From assembly GCA_017936725.1 (NCBI GenBank), contig JAGBEZ010000019.1, positions 1 to 5,051 of the forward strand: a stretch of 5,051 nt of DNA, written 5' to 3'. Positions 1 through 5,051 of this stretch are shown here, in pieces (the stretch's first letter is position 1; the number at the start of each line of letters is the position of its first letter). This stretch comes from Agathobacter sp. (GTDB lineage: Bacteria; Bacillota_A; Clostridia; Lachnospirales; Lachnospiraceae). The notes beneath the pieces were generated by a model that was given only the letters and a program-made list of their open reading frames with translations, was not told where the DNA came from and searched no databases. Both the position numbers and the translations under genes were made by a program.

Positions 1-108
1 GGGTTAAAGCAGACGAGAGCGTTTGAACTATTAAAACAACTGTGCGAATCAGGTGAATTACAGACAGTGGGAGTAGGAAGAAGTAGTTACTACGAAAAGG
101 TGAAGTAA
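1..108 (+). CDS. C-terminal end of an unidentified protein (5' partial)
   Basis: Frame 1 is open from the first base to a TAA at 106-108, giving the last 35 residues of a protein that starts outside the window. The tail contains TRAFELLKQLCESGEL, a probable helix pair, then a short strand-like stretch, TVGVGRSSYYEKVK. This resembles the recognition helix and wing of a winged-helix domain, as found at the C-terminus of many Fic-family and AlbA_2/AAA_4-type regulators. That resemblance is only an impression, and the fragment is too short to name. The stop codon is directly followed by the ATG of the next gene with no spacer, and that gene's ribosome binding site lies inside this tail. The two are therefore probably cotranscribed and translationally coupled. 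Reality of the coding frame is fairly sure; function is unknown. Confidence 0.6.
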   Translation, partial: GLKQTRAFELLKQLCESGELQTVGVGRSSYYEKVK

Positions 109-810
109 ATGAGAGCGCCAGAAATATTATTTGAAGACAAAGATATCATGATTTGCCGCAAACCCGCAGGTGTAGCGACGCAGACAAAACGCCTCGGACA
201 GCAGGATATGGAAAGTCTTTTGAAAAATTACAGAGCGAAAAAAGGTGAGCCTCCATACATTGGCATCGTACATCGATTAGACCAGCCAGTAGAGGGGGTT
301 ATGGTCTTTGCCAAGAATCAAAAGGCAGCCGCGGGTTTATCGAAGCAAGTGCAGGAACGGGTGATAGGGAAATACTACTATGCCGTATCTGCGAGCAGGA
401 CAGAAGCAAACGAAGGCGTGTTAGAAGATTATCTTTTCACAGATAAAAAGGCCAACTTCACGCAGGTGGTGGATAAAGAGACAGAGGAGAATTACTTAAA
501 GGAAGCGAAGTATGCAAAACTCGAATACAAAGTAGTTGAAACAAAAGAGGATAAAACACTTTTTGATATCAAACTTCACACAGGCCGTCAGCATCAGATT
601 CGTGTGCAGATGGCACATGTGGGATGTCCGCTTGTGGGAGATGGAAAGTATAATACAAAGCAAACTACAGAAGTGAAGGGCAGAGCCAGTACTGAGCTTG
701 CGCTTTGCTCCTACAAACTTGAATTCGAGCATCCAACGAAGAAGATTCCAATGCAGTTTGAAATTCAACCATTAGGAGAAGCGTTTTCGCGATTCTTCAT
801 AGACAAGTAG
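109..810 (+). CDS. RluA-family RNA pseudouridine synthase
   Basis: This cytoplasmic enzyme of 233 residues isomerises uridine to pseudouridine in structured RNA (rRNA or tRNA). The RluA signatures are in order. A KPAG segment at 18-21 follows the N-terminal strand. The catalytic motif is VHRLDQPVEG at 54-63, with the nucleophilic Asp58. The RNA-binding/active-site motif is LHTGRQHQIRVQMAHVGCPL at 156-175, followed by GDGKY. There is no N-terminal S4 domain, so this is the short stand-alone form, for which the target uridine cannot be predicted from sequence. The catalytic loop has Pro-Val-Glu-Gly where RluA itself has Thr-Ser-Gly, a variation seen in other short relatives. The ATG at 109 is supported by AAGGTGA at 97-103 with a 5-base spacer, and it touches the stop codon of the upstream gene. 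No intrinsic terminator follows it. Family assignment is secure; the specific target is not. Confidence 0.93.
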   Translation: MRAPEILFEDKDIMICRKPAGVATQTKRLGQQDMESLLKNYRAKKGEPPYIGIVHRLDQPVEGVMVFAKNQKAAAGLSKQVQERVIGKYYYAVSASRTEANEGVLEDYLFTDKKANFTQVVDKETEENYLKEAKYAKLEYKVVETKEDKTLFDIKLHTGRQHQIRVQMAHVGCPLVGDGKYNTKQTTEVKGRASTELALCSYKLEFEHPTKKIPMQFEIQPLGEAFSRFFIDK

Positions 811-814
811 TATC

Positions 815-843
815 TTGACAATTTCGGGGTTTTTGACTATCAT
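815..843 (+). promoter_or_regulatory. sigma-A promoter of proS
   Basis: A perfect -35 box TTGACA (815-820) is separated by exactly 17 bases from TATCAT (838-843), a 5/6 match to the -10 consensus. It begins four bases after the stop of the pseudouridine synthase gene. Transcription would be expected to start near A850, giving proS a 5' leader of about 120 nt. The match in both boxes and the ideal spacing make this one of the two best promoters in the window. Confidence 0.85.
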
Positions 844-856
844 TAGTACAAATTTA

Positions 857-907
857 CCTATTTAGAGAAACTAGAAAATCGTTACTAGATTTCGTGTAAA
901 TATTAGG
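857..907 (+). promoter_or_regulatory. imperfect leader hairpin upstream of proS
   Basis: Nested complementary blocks run from outside inwards. CCTA (857-860) pairs with TAGG (904-907), TTTA (861-864) with TAAA (897-900), GAAA (867-870) with TTTC (890-893), and CTAG (871-874) with CTAG (885-888). They close on a 10-base loop and are separated by small internal loops. The structure sits wholly within the predicted proS leader. It has no T-tract, so it is not an intrinsic terminator. The T-box consensus (AGGGTGGNACCGCG) normally expected of a tRNA-responsive synthetase leader is absent. The pairing is mostly A-T and may be only marginally stable, so a regulatory role is inference. Confidence 0.35.
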
Positions 908-955
908 ATATCACAGATGAACAAAGACTATGATAAACCAACAAAAAACAGAAAA

Positions 956-962
956 AAGGAGA
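956..962 (+). promoter_or_regulatory. ribosome binding site that fixes the proS start
   Basis: AAGGAGA lies 6 bases before the ATG at 969 (7 from the AGGAG core) and decides the start. The in-frame ATG 39 bases upstream, at 930, has no Shine-Dalgarno sequence. It would add 13 residues ([13 protein letters not shown]) partly translated from the ribosome binding site itself. Confidence 0.9.
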
Positions 963-968
963 TTTGTT

Positions 969-2408
969 ATGGCAAATGACAAGAAATTAGTAGAAGCCAT
1001 TACTTCGAGAGAAGAAGACTTTACACAATGGTATACAGACGTTGTAAAAAAAGCAGAACTTATGGATTATTCATCCGTAAAAGGATGTATGATCTTCAAA
1101 CCAAACGGTTATGCGATTTGGGAAAATATTCAGAAGCAGTTAGACGCTAGATTCAAAGAAACAGGCGTAGAGAATGTGTACATGCCAATGTTCATTCCAG
1201 AAAGCCTTCTTCAGAAAGAAAAAGATCATGTAGAAGGATTTGCTCCAGAAGTAGCCTGGGTGACTCATGGCGGTTTAGAAGAACTTCAGGAAAGACTTTG
1301 TGTACGTCCTACATCAGAGACACTTTTCTGTGAACTCTTTGCAAAGACCGTTCAGTCTCATAGAGATTTACCAAAGGTATACAACCAGTGGTGTTCCGTA
1401 GTACGTTGGGAAAAGACCACACGTCCATTCCTTCGTTCCAGCGAATTCTTATGGCAGGAAGGTCATACTGTTCATGCGACAGCAGAAGAAGCAGAGGAAA
1501 GAACCGTACAGATGTTAAACTTGTACGCACAGTTCTTAGAAGAAGTACTTGCAATTCCTGTTGTAAAAGGACGTAAGACAGACAAAGAAAAATTCGCAGG
1601 TGCAGAAGCTACCTATACGATTGAAGCATTGATGCACGATGGTAAAGCATTACAGTCTGGTACCTCACACAACTTTGGTGATGGTTTTGCAAAAGCATTT
1701 GGTATTCAGTATACCGATAAAGAAAATAAATTACAGTACTGCCATGAAACTTCATGGGGTATGTCTACTCGTTTGATTGGTGCAATCATCATGGTACATG
1801 GAGATGATTCTGGTCTTGTACTTCCACCAAGAGTAGCACCTACACAGGTTATGGTAGTGCCAATTCAGCAGAAAAAAGAGGGCGTACTTGATAAAGCATA
1901 TGATGTAAAAGATGCGCTTGCAAAAGATTTCCGTGTAAAAATCGATGCAACAGATAAGTCACCAGGATGGAAGTTTGCAGAACAGGAAATCCAGGGTATC
2001 CCAGTTCGTGTAGAACTTGGACCAAAGGATATCGAAAACAATCAGTGTGTAGTCGTTCGTCGTGATACTAGAGAAAAAATTGTAGTTTCCTTAGATGAAT
2101 TAAACACAAAATTGGCAGAAATCTTAGAAACCATGCAGGCAGACATGCTTGCAAAAGCAAAAGAATTCTTAAGCAGCCACATTACAGATGCACATTCCTA
2201 TGCAGAATTTGTACAGAAAGCAGAAAGCAAAACAGGATTTATCCGTGGTATGTGGTGCGAAGGCTTAGATTGTGAGCTTAAGATTAAAGAAGATACTGGC
2301 GTAACCAGCCGTTGTATGCCATTTGACGATCAGGAACAGATTTCTGATGTATGTGTATGCTGTGGAAAACCAGCACACAAATTGGTATATTGGGGCAAAG
2401 CATATTAG
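969..2408 (+). CDS. proS: prolyl-tRNA synthetase, archaeal/eukaryotic-like short type
   Basis: This cytoplasmic class II aminoacyl-tRNA synthetase of 479 residues charges tRNA-Pro with proline using ATP. From the ATG at 969, the proline-binding TSE loop is in RPTSETLF (113-120). Motif 2 is at 146-166 ([11 protein letters not shown] then [10 protein letters not shown]). A GTSHNFG segment lies at 231-237, and motif 3 is around [14 protein letters not shown] (278-291). The anticodon-binding domain follows to about residue 395. A C-terminal domain carries CEGLDC (430-435) and CVCC (462-465), a likely four-Cys zinc site. The chain ends in WGKAY, the free C-terminal Tyr typical of this type. The length and the missing insertion between motifs 2 and 3 show that it lacks the editing domain of E. 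coli-type ProRS. Clearing of Ala-tRNA-Pro would then need a separate protein, and none is in this window. It is probably transcribed alone, from the promoter at 815-843 to the terminator at 2436-2471. Confidence 0.98.
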   Translation: MANDKKLVEAITSREEDFTQWYTDVVKKAELMDYSSVKGCMIFKPNGYAIWENIQKQLDARFKETGVENVYMPMFIPESLLQKEKDHVEGFAPEVAWVTHGGLEELQERLCVRPTSETLFCELFAKTVQSHRDLPKVYNQWCSVVRWEKTTRPFLRSSEFLWQEGHTVHATAEEAEERTVQMLNLYAQFLEEVLAIPVVKGRKTDKEKFAGAEATYTIEALMHDGKALQSGTSHNFGDGFAKAFGIQYTDKENKLQYCHETSWGMSTRLIGAIIMVHGDDSGLVLPPRVAPTQVMVVPIQQKKEGVLDKAYDVKDALAKDFRVKIDATDKSPGWKFAEQEIQGIPVRVELGPKDIENNQCVVVRRDTREKIVVSLDELNTKLAEILETMQADMLAKAKEFLSSHITDAHSYAEFVQKAESKTGFIRGMWCEGLDCELKIKEDTGVTSRCMPFDDQEQISDVCVCCGKPAHKLVYWGKAY

Positions 2409-2420
2409 TATTTGGAAGGC

Positions 2421-2449
2421 TTGAAATTTTGAGAGAAAAACGTTATCCT
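2421..2449 (+). promoter_or_regulatory. possible promoter of the tRNA nucleotidyltransferase gene, overlapping the proS terminator
   Basis: TTGAAA (2421-2426, 5/6 to the -35 consensus) is followed after 17 bases by TATCCT (2444-2449, 4/6 to the -10 consensus). The -10 box lies in the 5' arm of the proS terminator. A start near 2456 would fall in the 3' arm, so the new RNA could not form the terminator hairpin. The downstream gene otherwise has no visible promoter between the terminator and its start. The -10 box is weak, so the call is tentative. Confidence 0.35.
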
Positions 2450-2471
2450 TAGAAAAGGATAACGTTTTTTT
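2436..2471 (+). terminator. strong intrinsic terminator after proS
   Basis: A perfect 15-bp inverted repeat, AAAAACGTTATCCTT (2436-2450) and AAGGATAACGTTTTT (2455-2469), closes on the tetraloop AGAA. It ends in seven consecutive T (2465-2471). The A-tract on the 5' side would let it act on the other strand too, but there is no convergent gene. It lies 27 bases after the proS stop and only 12 bases before the next start codon. Confidence 0.95.
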
Positions 2472-2483
2472 AAAGGAAGAAGT

Positions 2484-3731
2484 ATGAGAGTAGAATTACC
2501 AGTTGACGTGAAAACCATTATAGAGACCTTAGAAGCCAACGGTTATGAAGCCTTTGCGGTCGGTGGGTGTGTGCGTGACACACTCTTACTTCGCGTGCCA
2601 GGAGACTGGGATATTACGACTTCTGCCAAGCCAGAGGAGGTAAAAACGTTATTTTCCCATACGATAGATACGGGTATCCAGCATGGGACCGTAACCGTTA
2701 TGAAGAACCATGTAGGGTATGAAGTAACCACCTATCGTATTGATGGAGAATATGAGGATGCCAGACATCCAAAAGAAGTGATTTTTACCGCAAATCTGGT
2801 AGAGGATTTGAAACGTCGAGATTTTACGATTAATGCAATGGCTTATAATAACAGAGCTGGCATCGTGGACGAGTTTGACGGAATCAAAGATTTAGAAGAA
2901 AAGGTTATTCGCTGTGTAGGGGAACCGAGAGAACGTTTTTCAGAAGATGCACTTCGTATGCTTCGTGCGGTACGATTTGCGGCACAATTGGGATTTTCCA
3001 TCGATGAGAAAACCAAAGAAGCCATAAAAGAATTGGCTCCAACGCTGGCAAAGGTCAGCAAAGAGCGTATAGCCGTAGAACTGATAAAGATTTTGGTTTC
3101 TGATCATCCAGAGGAGATTCGTACAGCGTATGAATTGGGACTTACAAGTGTGTTCATGCCAGAGTTTGACATTGCTATGCAGACGATAGGCATGCACTCC
3201 ATTGTGGCGATGCGGCATGTGCAAGCGGAAAAAAGAATCCGACTGAGTATGCTTTTGCATGAATTGGGAGCGGATAAGGCAAAAGAAATTTTGAAGCGAT
3301 TGAAGTTTGACAATGCAACGATTGATTTTGTATATCGCATGGTAAATCATCTTGATGACAGACCGCCAATGGATAATATGGCTTTGGTTCGAAAATGTAT
3401 TAGTGAAATCGGACTAGAAAATATGCCGATGATGATAGAGATGAAACGTGCGGATATTTTGGCACAAAGCGACGATTTGTTTGAAGAAAAAATGGGATAT
3501 GTAGATGGCTTAGAGCATGCATATCAAGAAGTCGTTGCCAAGAACTATTGTGTCGACAAGAAAAACTTGTCGGTAAATGGTCGTGACCTAATCGAAATGG
3601 GAATGAAACCAGGAGAAGGAATGGGTGTCGTATTGGATATGCTTTTTAACGAAGTCCTAAGGGATCCGACACAAAACGACCGAGAAAAGTTATTAGAACG
3701 AGCGAATAAGTTGATAACCCCTTTCATATGA
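2484..3731 (+). CDS. cca: class II tRNA nucleotidyltransferase (CCA-adding / poly(A) polymerase family)
   Basis: This cytoplasmic enzyme of 415 residues is predicted to build or repair the 3' CCA end of tRNAs from CTP and ATP. The head domain carries VGGCVRDTLL (26-35), then GDWDITTSA (40-48) with the catalytic metal-binding pair Asp41/Asp43. It is followed by RRDFTINAMAY (111-121) and the nucleobase-selecting motif SEDALRMLRAVRFAAQLGF (153-171), which contains EDxxR. Pure sequence cannot fully separate a complete CCA-adding enzyme from an A-adding or poly(A) polymerase relative. CCA addition is most likely for a lone family member. The C-terminal half (about 237-290) aligns in outline with the HD domain seen in many clostridial homologues. 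Here, however, it reads LLHELGADKAKEIL where LLHDIGKP and a further stretch with histidines are usual, so it seems eroded and shortened. The ATG follows AAAGGA (2472-2477) by 6 bases. Terminator-like hairpins lie on both sides, so it may be its own unit. Confidence 0.92.
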   Translation: MRVELPVDVKTIIETLEANGYEAFAVGGCVRDTLLLRVPGDWDITTSAKPEEVKTLFSHTIDTGIQHGTVTVMKNHVGYEVTTYRIDGEYEDARHPKEVIFTANLVEDLKRRDFTINAMAYNNRAGIVDEFDGIKDLEEKVIRCVGEPRERFSEDALRMLRAVRFAAQLGFSIDEKTKEAIKELAPTLAKVSKERIAVELIKILVSDHPEEIRTAYELGLTSVFMPEFDIAMQTIGMHSIVAMRHVQAEKRIRLSMLLHELGADKAKEILKRLKFDNATIDFVYRMVNHLDDRPPMDNMALVRKCISEIGLENMPMMIEMKRADILAQSDDLFEEKMGYVDGLEHAYQEVVAKNYCVDKKNLSVNGRDLIEMGMKPGEGMGVVLDMLFNEVLRDPTQNDREKLLERANKLITPFI

Positions 3732-3733
3732 TA
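3704..3733 (+). promoter_or_regulatory. possible sporulation-type (sigma-E/sigma-K-like) promoter of the CotS-like gene
   Basis: CATATGATA (3725-3733) fits the sigma-K -10 pattern CATAnnnTA and matches 6 of the first 8 positions of the sigma-E -10 CATACAAT. GAATAAG (3704-3710) stands 14 bases upstream and loosely resembles a sigma-E -35. The short, AT-rich motif is also an arm of a palindrome, so chance is a real possibility. It is recorded because a transcript starting near 3739-3740 would serve a gene with a sporulation-related family name. Confidence 0.25.
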
Positions 3734-3769
3734 AACAGATACGATGCAAATCATATGGAGGGGTTTTTT
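3716..3769 (+). terminator. intrinsic terminator-like hairpin spanning the cca stop codon and the next gene's ribosome binding site
   Basis: AACCCCT (3716-3722) pairs with AGGGGTT (3759-3765), and CATATGAT (3725-3732) pairs with ATCATATG (3750-3757). This gives 15 base pairs interrupted by a small TT/G internal loop, with a 17-base apical loop. Six T follow the G-rich arm (3764-3769). The cca stop codon TGA lies in the 5' arm. The Shine-Dalgarno sequence of the next gene is in the 3' arm, and its start codon overlaps the T-tract. The large loop is unusual for a strong terminator, but the GC-rich base and T-tract are right. Confidence 0.75.
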
Positions 3770-3770
3770 G
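3757..3770 (+). promoter_or_regulatory. ribosome binding site and TTG start of the CotS-like gene
   Basis: GGAGGGG (3757-3763) is the only good Shine-Dalgarno sequence here. With a 6-base gap from its GGAGG core it points to the in-frame TTG at 3768. The upstream in-frame ATG at 3744 lies in the hairpin loop and has no ribosome binding site. Starting there would add MQIIWRGF, a translation of the hairpin itself. Confidence 0.75.
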
Positions 3771-4778
3771 TATAATCAAACAGAAGCGATTCTTTCGCAA
3801 TATGAAATCGAAATAAATGAAGTAACGAAGGGGCGCGGAGCCTTTATTTGTAATACCAGTAAAGGGAAAAAATTACTGGTGCCTTTCCGCGGTTCGAAGG
3901 AAAAAGGAAAGATGCTTTTGGAGTTTTTAAAAGAACTCAAAGAAAGCGGGTTCGAGGTAGAGCAGATTGAACGCAATAAGAACACAGAGGCAGTGACAGA
4001 GGATGAATACACACAGGAGAGGTTTCTTCTAAAGGATTATGTAGATGGTGTGGAAATCAGTGCAAGCAAACTAGAGGAAATGAAAGAGGCAGTGCGAATG
4101 CTGGCGATTTATCATAATGTGTCAGAACAACTGTCGGCGATGAAAGAAACGGGAGAAGGCTTGTGCGCTGCAATGTTGCAGCCTTCGGAGAATTCAACAG
4201 AAAATGTAAATAATTGGCAGAGGCATTATCGAGAACTGATAAAGGTACGTAACTACATAAGAAACCGAAAAAAGAAAAACGAATTTGAACAAATCTATAT
4301 GAAGCATTTTGAACATAATCGGAAAACAGCAGAAAAATCGCTGGAACTTTTACAGGAGGAATTTGACCAGCCGGCACGAAGTGTACTTTGTCATGGAGAT
4401 TTCAATCAGCATAATATTTTGCTTTCCAATGGCAAATATCGAATCGTGCATTTTGAAAATCTGCAGTATAATTGGGCTATGACCGATTTGGCGAATTTCA
4501 TTCGAAAGATGTTAGAAAAAAACGATTGGAGTGACAGCGTGGGAAGGGAACTGATTGCAGAGTATGATAGATATCGTCCTATGCGTGTAGCAGAACATCG
4601 GCAATTATATGGTTTGCTCCTTTTTCCAGAGAAGTTTTGGAAGGTAACGAATCACTATATGAACTCGCGAAAGACCTGGATATCAGAAAGAGATATTGAT
4701 AAGCTAAAAAGAGTGATAGAACAGGAAGAAAAGCGACTTAATTTCCTTGACAAACACTGGAAAACACAGTATAACTAA
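3768..4778 (+). CDS. CotS-family spore-coat / aminoglycoside-phosphotransferase-like protein
   Basis: With the TTG start the product has 336 residues. It has the kinase-like fold of the CotS/choline kinase/APH superfamily. An N-lobe opens with KGRGAFICNT (21-30), KKLLVPFRG (34-42) and a helical segment rich in Lys and Glu. A long Lys/Arg-rich helical middle follows at about 145-195. The catalytic loop is LCHGDFNQHNIL (207-218), with Asp211 as the likely base and Asn216 as a metal ligand. The usual (I/V)DFE metal-binding motif appears as VHFEN (227-231), with His replacing Asp. DLANFIRK follows at 240-247 and FPEKFWK at 286-292. CotS itself is a spore-coat protein of Bacillus, and clostridial relatives are commonly annotated as spore coat or phosphotransferase proteins. 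No substrate can be named, and with the altered motif catalysis is uncertain. There is no signal peptide or membrane segment. Expression seems constrained by the hairpin over its start. Confidence 0.8.
   Translation: MYNQTEAILSQYEIEINEVTKGRGAFICNTSKGKKLLVPFRGSKEKGKMLLEFLKELKESGFEVEQIERNKNTEAVTEDEYTQERFLLKDYVDGVEISASKLEEMKEAVRMLAIYHNVSEQLSAMKETGEGLCAAMLQPSENSTENVNNWQRHYRELIKVRNYIRNRKKKNEFEQIYMKHFEHNRKTAEKSLELLQEEFDQPARSVLCHGDFNQHNILLSNGKYRIVHFENLQYNWAMTDLANFIRKMLEKNDWSDSVGRELIAEYDRYRPMRVAEHRQLYGLLLFPEKFWKVTNHYMNSRKTWISERDIDKLKRVIEQEEKRLNFLDKHWKTQYN
4747..4775 (+). promoter_or_regulatory. sigma-A promoter of the HU gene
   Basis: A perfect TTGACA (4747-4752), a 17-base spacer and TATAAC (4770-4775, 5/6 to consensus) lie within the last codons of the CotS-like gene. 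Transcription would start near 4782, four bases past that gene's stop, giving a leader of about 62 nt. Its strength fits the high expression expected of HU. Confidence 0.85.
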
Positions 4779-4829
4779 AGATACAGGTAGTTTGAGATAC
4801 CACTCGAATTATGAGAAACGAAAATCCAG

Positions 4830-4835
4830 AGGAGG
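4830..4835 (+). promoter_or_regulatory. consensus ribosome binding site of the HU gene
   Basis: A full AGGAGG stands 8 bases before the ATG at 4844. It is the strongest Shine-Dalgarno sequence in the window and matches an abundant protein. Confidence 0.9.
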
Positions 4836-4843
4836 AACATAAC

Positions 4844-5051
4844 ATGAACAAGACAGAATTAGTTGCAGCTATGGCTGAAAAAGCACAGCTCTCTAAAAAA
4901 GATGCTGAAGCAGCTTTAAAAGCATTCACAGACGTTGTTGCTGAAGAATTAAAGAAAGGTGAAAAAATCCAGTTAGTAGGATTCGGTACTTTCGAAGTTT
5001 CTGAAAGAGCAGCTAGAACAGGTAGAAATCCACTTACAGGTAAAGAAATTA
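4844..5051 (+). CDS. hup: HU-type nucleoid DNA-binding protein (3' partial)
   Basis: The window holds 69 codons plus one base of an HU/IHF-family protein, normally about 90-95 residues long, so the last quarter is missing. These small basic dimers bend and compact DNA in the nucleoid. The start [20 protein letters not shown] (1-20) is the typical first helix-turn-helix pair. [20 protein letters not shown] (41-60) is the family signature. RNPLTGKEI (61-69) begins the DNA-binding arm, including Pro63, which in HU and IHF intercalates into DNA. It has its own strong promoter and ribosome binding site. In many Clostridia the HU gene is followed by a small S4-domain protein and sporulation genes yabP and yabQ, which would fit the CotS-like neighbour. 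That part lies outside the window and is inference. HU rather than IHF is expected in Firmicutes. Confidence 0.97.
   Translation, partial: MNKTELVAAMAEKAQLSKKDAEAALKAFTDVVAEELKKGEKIQLVGFGTFEVSERAARTGRNPLTGKEI

Noticed and set aside
1..108. Promoter for the pseudouridine synthase inside the upstream gene tail
   Set aside because: TTGAAC at 23-28 has no -10-like hexamer at suitable spacing. Cotranscription is the simpler reading.
775..840. Intrinsic terminator after the pseudouridine synthase gene
   Set aside because: Only a 3-bp GCG/CGC repeat (781-790) is present without a T-tract. The TTTTT at 830-834 has no stem before it.
930..968. Longer proS reading frame starting at the ATG at 930
   Set aside because: It has no ribosome binding site and its extra 13 residues translate the real ribosome binding site. 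The ATG at 969 has a good one.
850..968. T-box riboswitch before proS
   Set aside because: The conserved T-box sequence and an antiterminator/terminator pair are absent.
2940..3350. 136-codon minus-strand open frame opposite cca
   Set aside because: It lies wholly inside a clear gene, has no family resemblance and a low-complexity His/Cys/Phe-rich product. It is a shadow.
3744..3767. ATG at 3744 as start of the CotS-like gene
   Set aside because: It has no Shine-Dalgarno sequence, lies in the hairpin loop, and the added residues look unlike the family. The TTG at 3768 has a strong site at proper spacing.
3771..3776. Perfect TATAAT as a promoter -10 box
   Set aside because: No -35-like sequence occurs 16-18 bases upstream. 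A transcript would start after the gene's start codon, and no in-frame start follows nearby.
4057..4377. 106-codon minus-strand open frame opposite the CotS-like gene
   Set aside because: It is antisense to a well-supported gene, without a ribosome binding site or recognisable product.
4786..4801. Hairpin in the HU leader (GGTA and TACC)
   Set aside because: It has only four base pairs around an 8-base loop, too weak to claim.

Overview
The window looks like a chromosomal segment from an AT-rich, endospore-forming Firmicute. The most likely group is Clostridia, family Lachnospiraceae. This is inferred from strong AGGAGG-type ribosome binding sites, the short archaeal/eukaryotic-type prolyl-tRNA synthetase (ProRS), a CotS-like kinase-fold protein beside an HU gene, and overall codon use. 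All genes are on the + strand and packed tightly. Nothing suggests a mobile element, CRISPR array, phage or recent transfer. No tRNA or rRNA gene was recognised.

Layout: the last 35 codons of an unidentified gene (1-108) abut a RluA-family pseudouridine synthase gene (109-810). A near-consensus sigma-A promoter (815-843) and a leader of about 120 nt with a long imperfect hairpin lead to proS (969-2408). proS ends in a strong intrinsic terminator (2436-2471). Twelve bases later comes the class II tRNA nucleotidyltransferase (poly(A) polymerase/CCA-adding family, 2484-3731). Its 3' end forms the 5' arm of a second terminator-like hairpin. That hairpin's 3' arm is the Shine-Dalgarno sequence of the next gene, and its T-tract runs into that gene's probable TTG start. 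This next gene (3768-4778) encodes a CotS/aminoglycoside-phosphotransferase-like protein. A strong promoter inside its 3' end (4747-4775) drives an HU-type DNA-binding protein gene (4844 to beyond the window).

Three of the genes belong to translation and RNA metabolism: pseudouridylation, prolyl-tRNA charging and tRNA 3'-end synthesis. The CotS-like protein points to sporulation, and HU to nucleoid structure. They are neighbours rather than one obvious pathway.

I did not find a convincing undescribed system. The items most worth a second look are regulatory. At both gene junctions around the tRNA nucleotidyltransferase gene, a terminator hairpin lies on or just before the translation start of the following gene, and a candidate promoter sits inside the hairpin. 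At the second junction the candidate resembles a sporulation sigma-E/sigma-K promoter, and its transcript would escape the hairpin. Two protein-level oddities are a degenerate HD domain in the nucleotidyltransferase and a His in place of the metal-binding Asp in the CotS-like protein.
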